From: Streptomyces sp. NRRL F-5123
Lineage (GTDB): Bacteria; Actinomycetota; Actinomycetes; Streptomycetales; Streptomycetaceae
NCBI RefSeq assembly: GCF_000721495.1
Contig: NZ_JOHY01000006.1
Location: 62,001 to 126,000, forward strand
DNA: 64,000 bases
Direction: 5' to 3'
The notes beneath the pieces are model-generated. The model had not been told where the DNA came from, ran no database searches, and was given only the letters and a program-made list of their open reading frames with translations. This document shows, piece by piece, positions 8,884 through 16,729 of the stretch (its first letter is position 1; the number at the start of each line of letters is the position of its first letter). A program made the translations under genes and the position numbers.

Positions 8884-9461
8884 GGCTGCCCCCGGTGGTC
8901 CGGCGCGGCGGCCGGGAGCCGGGCCTGCCGGACCTCGCCGGGCTCCATGGCCGTGGACAGCAGTTGCAGGCCCAGCCGCAGCCGGCGGCGCGACTCGTCG
9001 GCGCTCACCCCCAGACCGGCGGCGGCGTCGCGGTAGTCGAGCCGCTCGCGGTAGGCGAGTTCGAGCGCGTCGCGCAGCGGGGCGGGCATGGAGGTCACGA
9101 TGAAGTCGGCGCGGGCGGCGGTGTTGGCCTCGCGGACCCGCGCCTCGACCTCGTCGGAGGTGGAGTGGCCGCGGCTGGCGTACTGCCGCAGCCGGTGCAC
9201 GGACTGGCGCTGGGTCAGGGCGGCGAGCCAGGAGCGCAGCGAGCTGTGCTTGGGGTCGTAGTCGTCGGGATTCTCCCAGACGTAGCCGAAGACCTCGCGG
9301 GTGATCTGGTCGGCCGCCTCGTCGTCGTCGAGCACCCGGTAGGCGAGGTTGTGCACCATCGAGGCGTAGCGGTCGTAGAGTTCGCCCAGCGCCGCTTCCT
9401 CGCCGCGCGCCAGCCGCTGCTGCATCTTGCGGTCCCAGCGCGGCGGTGCGGGTGTCGTCAT
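8880..9461 (-). CDS. ECF-like RNA polymerase sigma factor
   Basis: 193 residues from ATG 9461, with an AAGGGGG site upstream. Region 2 covers about residues 20-90 (ALGELYDRYASMVHNLAYRVL, DQITREVFGYVWENP, SLRSWLAALTQRQSV) and region 4 about 125-175 (MPAPLRDALELAYRERLDYRDAAAGLG). Size and the two-region layout fit group 4 sigma factors. It is followed by an overlapping anti-sigma candidate in the same operon and faces, divergently, a STAS antagonist gene. I recall a matching sigma gene at SCO4409 in S. coelicolor next to an antagonist gene. The target promoters are unknown. Confidence 0.88.
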   Translation of the reverse strand: MTTPAPPRWDRKMQQRLARGEEAALGELYDRYASMVHNLAYRVLDDDEAADQITREVFGYVWENPDDYDPKHSSLRSWLAALTQRQSVHRLRQYASRGHSTSDEVEARVREANTAARADFIVTSMPAPLRDALELAYRERLDYRDAAAGLGVSADESRRRLRLGLQLLSTAMEPGEVRQARLPAAAPDHRGQP

Positions 9462-9755
9462 CTGCCGCCCCCTTCGCCTCGCCCTTGCATCACAGCCACC
9501 GTGCCGGCCGGGTGGCCGTTCCTCCCGACCGTACCCGCCGGGTACCGCGGCATGCGTCCCTTTGCACCAACCTGGCCCCTCATGTGATCGCTTCTGTCGG
9601 TCTGTTATGCGGGTGTGACCGGAAGATTGCAGGGTTACGGCTGTGAACGGGCATAGGGTCCTTGTGATGACGAAGCTGATACCGACGCCGGCACCGGCGG
9701 TGAGGCCGGCAGCGAGGCCGGCGGTGGCGCCGACCGCGAGGCGAGGTGCGCTCTT

Positions 9756-10130
9756 GTGCTGGTGACCCGGGCCGAACGAGACGGCTGGGTGGTGGTGACG
9801 GTCACGGGCGAGATGGACCTGGTCTCGTCCCCCGCGGTACGCCAGCAGGTGCACGACGCGGTCGCGGACGGGCGGCGCAGCGTGGTGCTCGACCTGACCG
9901 AGGTGCGCTTCTGCGACTCCAGCGGGGTGGGCGTGCTGATCGGCGCCCGGCGGCTGATGCGGTCGTGCGCCGGACGGCTGCGCATCGTGCTGCCCGCCGG
10001 GGGCCCGGCGGCGGACGAGGGCGCGCACGTCAACCGGGTTCTCGCGGCCCTCGGCGTGCGCCGCCTGTTCGAGGTCTACCCCGATCTGGCCGCCGCGACC
10101 GACGATTCCGCCCAGCCGCTGAGCGCCTGA
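9756..10130 (+). CDS. STAS-domain anti-sigma factor antagonist
   Basis: 124 residues from GTG 9756, preceded by GAGG at the right spacing. The single STAS domain includes TVTGEMDLVSSPAVR and the phosphorylation motif CDSSGVGVL, where Ser55 corresponds to the Ser phosphorylated in SpoIIAA/RsbV. In partner switching the unphosphorylated antagonist frees a sigma factor by binding its HATPase-type kinase. A kinase of that type is encoded 330 bp downstream (10460). The frame remains open for about 100 bp upstream of the chosen start and reads as a plausible acidic Gly/Ala-rich tail, but contains no start codon (see finding). Confidence 0.88.
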   Translation: MLVTRAERDGWVVVTVTGEMDLVSSPAVRQQVHDAVADGRRSVVLDLTEVRFCDSSGVGVLIGARRLMRSCAGRLRIVLPAGGPAADEGAHVNRVLAALGVRRLFEVYPDLAAATDDSAQPLSA

Positions 10131-10459
10131 CCGCCCCGCCGACTGCCCGTGACGTCCGATTACGGAGCGTCCGCTCGGAGTTGTGTCCGATGCGTGACTT
10201 GTTACACCGTGGAGTCGGCTCCTGCCTCGGGTACGCTCCATCGGGTGCGCGTACGTCCCTGGTCCCGGACTGCCGCCCGGTGCCGCCGGGTGGCGGTGAG
10301 CCCTGGTCGGCCGACCGGCGCGACGCGGGGCACAGTATGCATCACGCGTGCTCCGTTGCGCTGGAATATGACGGAAGCGCTTGTTGGGGTGACGGACGGT
10401 CGATCATGCTGTGGGGACCCGGAATCACGCACGGTGATTCCGTGGAGGCATGAAGTCCG
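10131..10459. other. Intergenic region upstream of the RsbW-like gene
   Basis: 329 bp without a supportable gene. It has patches of lower GC around 10190-10210 and 10320-10385 and a perfect inverted repeat at 10421-10441 next to the ribosome site of the RsbW-like gene. The length suggests that the ATPase gene has its own promoter rather than only reading through from the STAS gene. Confidence 0.4.
10421..10441 (+). promoter_or_regulatory. Perfect 8-bp inverted repeat at the translation start region of the RsbW-like gene
   Basis: GGAATCAC (10421-10428), a 5-base spacer, and GTGATTCC (10434-10441) form a perfect palindrome. It ends two bases before the GGAGG site of the gene starting at 10460. 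It could be an operator or an RNA hairpin that affects ribosome access; the sequence alone does not decide. Confidence 0.5.
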
Positions 10460-10948
10460 GTGTCCGCCGGTTCGGATGGTGTGAACGTGCAGATGCTGCA
10501 GGTGCAACTGGAGGTGGGCGTCGACCCCGCGGAAGTGGGGCGGGCGCGCCGCTGGGCGAGGTCGCGGCTGGTCAGGTCGGGGATAGGCGCCGACGAGCCG
10601 GTGGCCGAGACGCTGATCCTGCTCATCTCGGAACTGGTCACCAACGCCGTTGTGCACACCGGCTGCCCCGCTGTGCTGCGGATGCTCTTCTCCTCCGCGC
10701 CCGCGGCCCCGGTACGCGTCGAGGTCGCGGACTCCAGCGACACCCCGCCCGCCCCGCGGCACGCCCGCAAGGACGACACCGGCGGCCGCGGTCTGGAACT
10801 CGTCGACGGGCTCGCCGACCGGTGGGGGTGGCAGCCGGAGGGCGCGGGCAAGCGGATCTGGTGCGAGGTCGACCGCGGCGCCGGTGCCGGCTGCACCGCG
10901 CAGGCCGGCCTCGGCGACCGGGCCCTGCGCGCGGCCGCCCTGACCTGA
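10460..10948 (+). CDS. RsbW-like HATPase, probable serine kinase/anti-sigma factor
   Basis: 162 residues from GTG 10460, with GGAGG 11 bases upstream; a second GTG at 10481 has no such site. The GHKL ATPase signature is clear: N-box ELVTNAVVH at residues 58-66, VEVADSS (G1-like), and GGRGLELVDGLADRWG (G2). Proteins of this class phosphorylate a STAS antagonist and sequester a sigma factor. The STAS gene at 9756 is a natural partner, and the sigma factor at 8880 a possible target, though that one already has a coupled zinc-finger partner. Streptomyces encode dozens of these short ATPases, and many have no fixed partner. Confidence 0.85.
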   Translation: MSAGSDGVNVQMLQVQLEVGVDPAEVGRARRWARSRLVRSGIGADEPVAETLILLISELVTNAVVHTGCPAVLRMLFSSAPAAPVRVEVADSSDTPPAPRHARKDDTGGRGLELVDGLADRWGWQPEGAGKRIWCEVDRGAGAGCTAQAGLGDRALRAAALT

Positions 10949-11019
10949 CGCCGCCACCTCGGCCCCGGATGCCCGGCCCACGCGCCGGGGCCCCGTCCGA
11001 GGCTTTCGCCCCGGCCCGG

Positions 11020-12075
11020 TCAGCGCGGCGGCCCGGCCGGCTGGAAGGTGCGGCGGTACGCGGTCGGCGACACGCCCAGCGACAGCTGGAGGTGCTGCCG
11101 CATCGAGGCGGCGGTGCCGAAGCCGGCCTTCCCGGCGATCCGGTCCACGCTCAGGTCGGTCGACTCCAGCAGCTGCCGGGCCAGTTCGACCCGCTGCTGG
11201 GTCAGCCAGCGGCCCGCGCTCATGCCCACCTCCTCCCGGAAGCGCCGGGTGAAGGTGCGCACGCTCATCGACTCCCGCTCGGCCAACTGCCGCAGCGTGA
11301 GCGGCTGGTCGAGCCGGTCCAGGGCCCACGCCCGGGCCCGCTCGGTGCTCGCGAGCTGCGGCTCGGGCAGCGGCCTGCGGATGAACTGCGCCTGCCCGCC
11401 CTCGCGGTGCGGCGGCACCACGGTGCGGCGCGCGACGCTGTTCGCCACCGCCGTGCCCCAGTCGCGGCGCACGATGTGCAGGCACAGGTCGATGCCCGAG
11501 GCCACGCCCGCCGACGTGAGCACGTCCCCGTCGTCCACGTAGAGCACGTCGGGATCCACCGTGACCCGCGGGTAGAGCCGCTGGAAGTGGTCGGCGTGCA
11601 TCCAGTGGGTCGTCGCCCGCCGCCCGTCCAGCAGTCCCGCGGCCGCCAGCAGGTAGGAGCCGGTGCAGATCGACACCACGCGTGCCCCCGGCCGTATCGC
11701 CGCGACGGCCCCGGCCAGCGGGGCGCTCAGCACCCCGCCCTCGTAGGCCGGGCCCACCTCGTGCGACGCGGGCACCACCACCGTGTCGGCCTGCGCCAGC
11801 GCCTCCGGGCCGTGCGCCACCACGATGGGGAAGTCGGCGTCCGTCCGCACCGGCCCCGGCGCGAGGCCGCACGTCACCGTCTCGTAGTACGGCACGCCCT
11901 CCGCGCTGCGGGCCGCGCCGAAGATCCGGTGCGGGATGCCCAGTTCGAACGGGATCACGCCGTCCATGGCGAACACCGCGACCCGGTGGCGTCCGGGCCG
12001 GCGGAAGACGCCGGTGCCGCTGCTCGTGCCGCTCGGGTCATTCGTGCTGCCGGCTCGGTCCTCGGTTCGGCTCAT
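11020..12075 (-). CDS. GlxA-family transcriptional regulator (DJ-1/PfpI plus AraC helix-turn-helix)
   Basis: 351 residues from ATG 12075. Residues 30-200 form a DJ-1/PfpI-like domain (HRVAVFAMDGVIPFELGIP, VVSICTGSYLLAAAGLLDG with Cys at the nucleophile elbow); residues 245-340 hold the two helix-turn-helix units of the AraC family (LTLRQLAERESMSVRTFTRRF and IAGKAGFGTAASMRQHL). Such regulators often control genes next to them. Here the divergent neighbour, 70 bp away, is an MFS transporter (12146), a likely target. The ligand sensed by the DJ-1 part is unknown. A longer frame with upstream ATGs at about 12090-12105 exists but would overlap the promoter region. Confidence 0.9.
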   Translation of the reverse strand: MSRTEDRAGSTNDPSGTSSGTGVFRRPGRHRVAVFAMDGVIPFELGIPHRIFGAARSAEGVPYYETVTCGLAPGPVRTDADFPIVVAHGPEALAQADTVVVPASHEVGPAYEGGVLSAPLAGAVAAIRPGARVVSICTGSYLLAAAGLLDGRRATTHWMHADHFQRLYPRVTVDPDVLYVDDGDVLTSAGVASGIDLCLHIVRRDWGTAVANSVARRTVVPPHREGGQAQFIRRPLPEPQLASTERARAWALDRLDQPLTLRQLAERESMSVRTFTRRFREEVGMSAGRWLTQQRVELARQLLESTDLSVDRIAGKAGFGTAASMRQHLQLSLGVSPTAYRRTFQPAGPPR

Positions 12076-12145
12076 GGCCCGATCCTTGCACATCATGGCC
12101 ATCGGGCCACTCGCTGCCCGGCGTGCGCCACCGGAGACTGGCCCG

Positions 12146-13474
12146 GTGACGCAGACAACCCCCGCAACCGCACCCGCGCCCGCCGTCGGCGGCGCGGCCG
12201 CTCCCGGCCGTCGACCGCGCCCGCACCGCGCCTGGGCGGTCGCCGCCGTCACCTTCCTCACCCTCATCGGCGCTGCCGCATTCGCCTCCCTCCCGGGCCT
12301 GCTGATCGACCCGCTCCATTCCGAATTCGGCTGGTCGCGCGGGATGATCGGGCTGGCCGTCTCGGTCAACCTCGCGCTCTACGGACTGACCGCCCCCTTC
12401 GCCGCCGCGCTCATGGACCGCTTCGGCATCCGCAAGGTGGTCGTCTGCGCCCTGCTGACCATCGCGCTCGGCGCGGCGCTGACGGTCTCCATGACGCAGG
12501 TGTGGCAACTCGTCCTGTGCTGGGGCGTCCTGGTCGGCCTCGGCAGCGGCTCGATGGCGCTGGCCTTCGCCGCCACCGTGACCAACCGGTGGTTCGTCGC
12601 CCGCCGCGGCCTGGTCACCGGCGTCCTCACCGCTGCGGGGGCGGCGGGGCAGCTGGTCTTCCTGCCGCTGCTGTCCTGGATCACCGAGAACCACGGCTGG
12701 CGGCCGGCCGCCGCGGCGGTCGCGTGCTCCGCGGTCGCCGTGGTCCCCTTCGTCTGGCTGCTGCTGCGCGACCACCCCGCCGACGTCGGCCTCGCCCCGT
12801 ACGGTGCCGCGGACTTCGTCCCCAAGCCGCCGCCGGTCACCGGCGCCGCCGGCCGTGCGCTGCGCGCACTGCGCCAGGCCTCGGGCACCGGAACCTTCTG
12901 GCTGCTCGCGGGAGCGTTCGCGATCTGCGGGGCGTCCACCAACGGGCTGGTCAAGACGCACTTCGTACCGGCCGCGCACGACCACGGCATGCCCGTGACC
13001 GCTGCGGCGTCACTGCTCGCCGTGATCGGCGCCTTCGACATCGTCGGCACGGTGGCCTCCGGATGGTTCACCGACCGCCTGTCGCCGCGCCGCCTGCTGG
13101 CCGTCTACTACGGCCTGCGCGGGATCTCCCTCATGTTCCTCCCCATGCTGCTCGCCGACAGCGTCCATCCGCCGATGGTGCTGTTCATCGTCTTCTACGG
13201 TCTGGACTGGGTGGCCACCGTCCCGCCGACGATCACCCTGTGCCGCGAGCACTTCGGCGAGGACAGCGCGATCGTCTTCGGATGGGTGCTGGCAGCCCAT
13301 CAGGTCGGCGCCGCGTTGGTCGCCTATCTCGGCGGTGTGGCCCGCGATGTCTTCGGTACGTACGATCCCGTCTGGTACACCTCCGGTGCGCTGTGCGCGC
13401 TGGCCGCGCTGATGTCGCTGGTGGTCCGCCGCGCTCCGGTCGCCGCTCCGGTCGCGGTGGCTGTCGGTGTGTGA
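12146..13474 (+). CDS. Major facilitator superfamily transporter
   Basis: 442 residues from GTG 12146 (GGAG nine bases upstream; an earlier in-frame ATG at 12098 is possible). About twelve hydrophobic segments are visible, split by a cytoplasmic loop near residues 220-245. The loop between helices 2 and 3 reads DRFGIRKVVV, a version of the MFS A-motif, and the second half has DRLSPRRLLAVYYG in the equivalent place. Substrate unknown; the overall pattern resembles monocarboxylate/oxalate-formate-type MFS members. It is divergent from the GlxA-type regulator, which probably controls it. Confidence 0.88.
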   Translation: MTQTTPATAPAPAVGGAAAPGRRPRPHRAWAVAAVTFLTLIGAAAFASLPGLLIDPLHSEFGWSRGMIGLAVSVNLALYGLTAPFAAALMDRFGIRKVVVCALLTIALGAALTVSMTQVWQLVLCWGVLVGLGSGSMALAFAATVTNRWFVARRGLVTGVLTAAGAAGQLVFLPLLSWITENHGWRPAAAAVACSAVAVVPFVWLLLRDHPADVGLAPYGAADFVPKPPPVTGAAGRALRALRQASGTGTFWLLAGAFAICGASTNGLVKTHFVPAAHDHGMPVTAAASLLAVIGAFDIVGTVASGWFTDRLSPRRLLAVYYGLRGISLMFLPMLLADSVHPPMVLFIVFYGLDWVATVPPTITLCREHFGEDSAIVFGWVLAAHQVGAALVAYLGGVARDVFGTYDPVWYTSGALCALAALMSLVVRRAPVAAPVAVAVGV

Positions 13475-13552
13475 ACGGACCGCGGTGCGCCGCCCGTTCC
13501 CGATGCGCCGACGACCACTCGAACGGGCGAACGAATTCTGCGGGGTTGCAGG

Positions 13553-14734
13553 TCAGCCGGGCAGTGACACCAGCAGCCGGGCCGCCGCGCGGGCGATCTT
13601 GCGGGCGTCGATCGCCATCTCCCGGAACATCCCGCTGACGGGGTTGGTGAAGCCCGTGAAGAACAGGCCCGGCGCGCCCTCCGGCTGCCGCGCCCCGCGC
13701 ACCAGCGGCCGCCCCCGCCCGTCCAGCACACCGAGGTGCCCGACCAGCGGTTCCAGCCCTCGCCGGTAGCCGGTCGCCGCGACGACCGCGTCGGGCGCGA
13801 CGCGCGAACCGTCCGCGAGAAGCACCTCGCCGTCCTCGAACCGGTCGACGGCGGCCACGATCTCGACGCGTCCCGCCCGCAGCGCGTCGATCAGCCCGAC
13901 GTCCTGGACCGGGATCGCGCCGTCCAGCACCCGCGCGTACAGCCCCTCCGCCGGGCGCGGCAGCCCGTACCGCGACAGGTCGGGCACGCTCATCCGCTCC
14001 ACGTGCGGGGCCACCTTGTCCACCAGCCGCGGCGGAAGCCGCCGTACCAGGATCCCGCTCGCCTGGGCCGGCCAGCCCGCGGTCGAGCGGCGCATGATGT
14101 GCGGCGGGGTGCGCACCGCGAGCCGCACCCGGGCGGCGCCGCCCTCGACGAGGTCGACGGCGATCTCGGCGCCGGTGTTGCCGATCCCGACGACCAGCAC
14201 GTCGCGGCCTGCGTACGGCCCGGCGTTGCGGTAGCGGGAGGCGTGCACCAACTCGCCGGGAAAGGCGTCGCGGCCGGGCCACTCGGGCACGTACGGCGTG
14301 TGGTTGTGGCCTGTGGCCACCACGACCACCGGCGAGGCCAGCACCCGGCCGCCGGTGGCCGGCAGGTCCCAGCCCTTCGCGCCCCGCTCGACGCGGTCCA
14401 CGGCGATGCCGGTGGCGATGTCGAGCGCGTGGTGCTCGGCGTACCGCTCCAGGTAGCGCACGACGTCGTCGCGGCCCACCCAGCGGCCGTACGCCCGGGG
14501 TATCGCCATTCCCGGCAGGGCGGAGAGTCTTCGGGTGGTGTGCAGGTGCAGGCGGTCGTAATGGCCGCGCCAGGAGGCACCCAGTCGTTCGGAGCGCTCC
14601 AGGACCAGCGGGCGGACGCCCCGCTGGCGGAGCGCCGCGGCAGCGGCCAGGCCGCCGGGGCCCGCCCCGATCACGATCGCGTCCGGCGTCGCGGCCTGGC
14701 CCGCTGCCGTGGGGGGTGGAGTGGATGCGGACAT
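13553..14734 (-). CDS. Flavin-containing monooxygenase-like NAD(P)/FAD oxidoreductase
   Basis: 393 residues from ATG 14734, preceded by AGGAG at seven bases. The FAD-binding Rossmann motif GAGPGG lies at residues 22-27 and the NADPH motif GIGNTG near residue 184. Between them is the FMO-type fingerprint FPGELVHASRY (FxGxxxHxxxY) at about 164-174, and ATGYRRGLEPL near residue 320 matches the ATG motif before the C-terminal part. It probably oxygenates a small nitrogen- or sulfur-containing substrate using NADPH and oxygen in the cytoplasm. Substrate and partners are unknown. It is convergent with the MFS gene across 78 bp. Confidence 0.88.
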   Translation of the reverse strand: MSASTPPPTAAGQAATPDAIVIGAGPGGLAAAAALRQRGVRPLVLERSERLGASWRGHYDRLHLHTTRRLSALPGMAIPRAYGRWVGRDDVVRYLERYAEHHALDIATGIAVDRVERGAKGWDLPATGGRVLASPVVVVATGHNHTPYVPEWPGRDAFPGELVHASRYRNAGPYAGRDVLVVGIGNTGAEIAVDLVEGGAARVRLAVRTPPHIMRRSTAGWPAQASGILVRRLPPRLVDKVAPHVERMSVPDLSRYGLPRPAEGLYARVLDGAIPVQDVGLIDALRAGRVEIVAAVDRFEDGEVLLADGSRVAPDAVVAATGYRRGLEPLVGHLGVLDGRGRPLVRGARQPEGAPGLFFTGFTNPVSGMFREMAIDARKIARAAARLLVSLPG

Positions 14735-14845
14735 GCGGAACTCCTGTGCTGCTGCGGCCTACTGGGTGCGACGTGAGCGTAACGGGTGCCGCCGCGCCGG
14801 CCGTCGTCTCCTTGCGCCTGCCGGCGCGGGGCGGTATCGGCCGCG

Positions 14846-15748
14846 TCAGGAGCGGGTGGCGGCGCGGTAGAGGGAGAGGACGGCGTCGCCGAAGAAAGGG
14901 CTGTAGGAGATACGGTCGTTGGGGCCGCCGCCGTCCAGCCCGCCGATCAGGCCGACCACGCTGCCCGTCCCGGTGCGGGGGTCGTAGCCGAGCAGCCACG
15001 GGCCGCCGGAGGTGCCGCCCGCGAAGCCGTCGCACTCGATGCGCAGTTGCCGCCGCCGGTCGAGGCGCTCGGTGCGGGTCGTGCAGATAACCGGCAGGTC
15101 GTGCGGGTCGCCGGCGCGGCTCGGATAGCCGACGACGGTGACGCGGGTGCGGTAGCCGGGGGTGCGGGCCAGCCGGTCGGCGCCGGTGACCTCCTCGATG
15201 CGCTGCCCTCGCGGTCCGGGCAGCACGCGGGCGAAGGCGACGTCGAGGTCGGAGGCCGCGTCGTCGTCCGGTTTCCAGCGCGGGTCGGTGAAGACCTCGT
15301 CCACCGCCCAGATCCCGTACGGCTGCCGGGCCGCGCCCGCACGGTAGTCGGGGACGAAGCCGATGTCCGCACCCGGCCTGCAGTGCGCGGCGGTGAGGAC
15401 GAGGTCGCGGCCGGGGCTGTGCACGACGCTCGCCGTGCAGCGGTGCGCCGTCAGGTCGTGGCCGACCGAGAAGAGGACGCCCACGGTGGGCAGCCCCGCG
15501 AAGTAGACGGCGGCGTCCACGGCTTCGGCCGCCGCGGGACCCGCGGCGGCGCGCACGGCGGGCGGCAGCCGGTCCCGGCCGGCCGCCGGCATCGCGTCGG
15601 CCATCCGCTCGGGCGTCCAGAAGCGCACGGCGGCCTGCGCCGTCCACGGCCGGCCCGGCGGGGCGGCGGGGTGGTGCGCCGGCCACAGCAGGGCCGTCAC
15701 GCACAGCAGCGCGGCGGACGCGATCGCCGGCAGCGTGCGGTGCGGCAT
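14846..15748 (-). CDS. Secreted trypsin-like serine protease (S1/chymotrypsin fold)
   Basis: 300 residues from ATG 15748. The N-terminus (MPHRTLPAIASAALLCVTAL) is a signal peptide. The catalytic triad is complete: His in LTAAHC, Asp in SDLDVAFA, and Ser in GGTSGGPW. A Cys pair around the His and others later (VICTT, IECDG) suggest disulfides, as expected for an exported enzyme. The region between signal peptide and protease domain (residues 40-85) may be a propeptide. It is 31 bp downstream of the tetR gene in the same direction and could be co-transcribed with it. Substrate specificity cannot be predicted. Confidence 0.88.
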   Translation of the reverse strand: MPHRTLPAIASAALLCVTALLWPAHHPAAPPGRPWTAQAAVRFWTPERMADAMPAAGRDRLPPAVRAAAGPAAAEAVDAAVYFAGLPTVGVLFSVGHDLTAHRCTASVVHSPGRDLVLTAAHCRPGADIGFVPDYRAGAARQPYGIWAVDEVFTDPRWKPDDDAASDLDVAFARVLPGPRGQRIEEVTGADRLARTPGYRTRVTVVGYPSRAGDPHDLPVICTTRTERLDRRRQLRIECDGFAGGTSGGPWLLGYDPRTGTGSVVGLIGGLDGGGPNDRISYSPFFGDAVLSLYRAATRS

Positions 15749-15779
15749 GGGTGCCGGGACCCGCCGGGATCCGCCCGGC

Positions 15780-16427
15780 CTACTTGGGCGGCTTCTTGCC
15801 GGTCACCCCGAGGTGCACCAGCAGCGCCAGGTTCGGCTTGAGGTCGGCCTGTTTGACGCCGGTGCCCGTGAAGCCCTTCTGGTGGGCGGCGACCCCGGCG
15901 AGCATGGTGACCAGCGAGCCGGCGATGGCGGGTGCGCTGACCTCCTTGTCGACGCGGCCCTTGCCCTGGAGTTCCTTGATGGAGTCGGTGAGCGAGCCCG
16001 TCACCGAGTTCAGGACCTTGGTGCGGATTTTGGAGAAACGTTTATCCCCTTCCGCCGCCCCGAGATCGATGACCCTGAGAATCGCGTCGTTCTTCCGCCA
16101 GAAGGCCAGGAAGCCGTCGACCAGCTCGTCGGCCGCCTGTGCGCCCGACTTGCCCACCCACGAGCGGCCCGCGACCAGGTCGGTCAGGCCCGCGCCTTCC
16201 TTCGCCATCTCGTCGGCGAGCTCCAGGACGGCGCCCTCGACGTCGGGGAAGTACTGGTAGAAGGTGGCCGGTGACGTTCCGGCCATCCGTGCGACGTCGA
16301 TCACCTTGACGTCCCGGTACGGCGACGTGCTGAGCATCTCGCTCAGGCAGTCGAGCAGCTTCTGCCGCGTCGCCTGCCCTCGGCGACCCGCGACACGTCC
16401 GTCGACGGTGCGAACTTGTCCTGTCAT
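15780..16427 (-). CDS. TetR-family transcriptional regulator
   Basis: 215 residues from ATG 16427. The N-terminal helix-turn-helix spans about residues 18-65 (TRQKLLDCLSEML, IDVARMAGTSPATFYQYFPD), the standard TetR DNA-binding domain; the rest is a helical ligand domain with an unusually basic C-terminus ending GKKPPK. It is divergent from the kbpA-like gene (302 bp). I recall a TetR gene (SCO4421) in the same place in S. coelicolor. Ligand and regulon are unknown. Confidence 0.88.
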   Translation of the reverse strand: MTGQVRTVDGRVAGRRGQATRQKLLDCLSEMLSTSPYRDVKVIDVARMAGTSPATFYQYFPDVEGAVLELADEMAKEGAGLTDLVAGRSWVGKSGAQAADELVDGFLAFWRKNDAILRVIDLGAAEGDKRFSKIRTKVLNSVTGSLTDSIKELQGKGRVDKEVSAPAIAGSLVTMLAGVAAHQKGFTGTGVKQADLKPNLALLVHLGVTGKKPPK

Positions 16428-16729
16428 GCCGTCAGTTTACCGGCGGGCGGTCCGCGCGCGATCTGGCGGCGTGCAAATGGGGAGGGGGGGTCTGGTGGTA
16501 CGGAAGACGCAGGTCAGTGCGGGTTTCTGAGGGCTAAGCGGAACGCGCCCGGGGTCGCCGGAGGCGCTTCCCGTGCACCTTTTTGCCCTGGTTTGCGGCG
16601 ACTGGGTCGGCGGCCCGGGAAGAATTGACCATATGTTCGAATTGTGCCGCGTTCGTGTGGGCAAGATCACTGATGTCGGGTGAGGATGCCGACGGGACGC
16701 CAGGAACGGAAGAGAAGGGGGAGAGGACG
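16428..16729. promoter_or_regulatory. Divergent region between the tetR gene and the kbpA-like gene
   Basis: 302 bp with no supportable gene. An AT-rich patch at about 16616-16650 (TTGACCATATGTTCGAATTG) is the best promoter candidate in the region and includes a TTGACC hexamer. It may also hold the operator for the TetR protein, but I see no long perfect palindrome. Confidence 0.35.

Noticed and set aside
10450..13638. 1062-codon plus-strand frame across the RsbW-like, GlxA-type and MFS genes
   Set aside because: It passes through genes on both strands in a different frame and shows only Arg/Pro/Ala-rich text.
13233..15704. 823-codon minus-strand frame over monooxygenase and protease genes
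   Set aside because: Out of frame with both well-supported genes; no motif.
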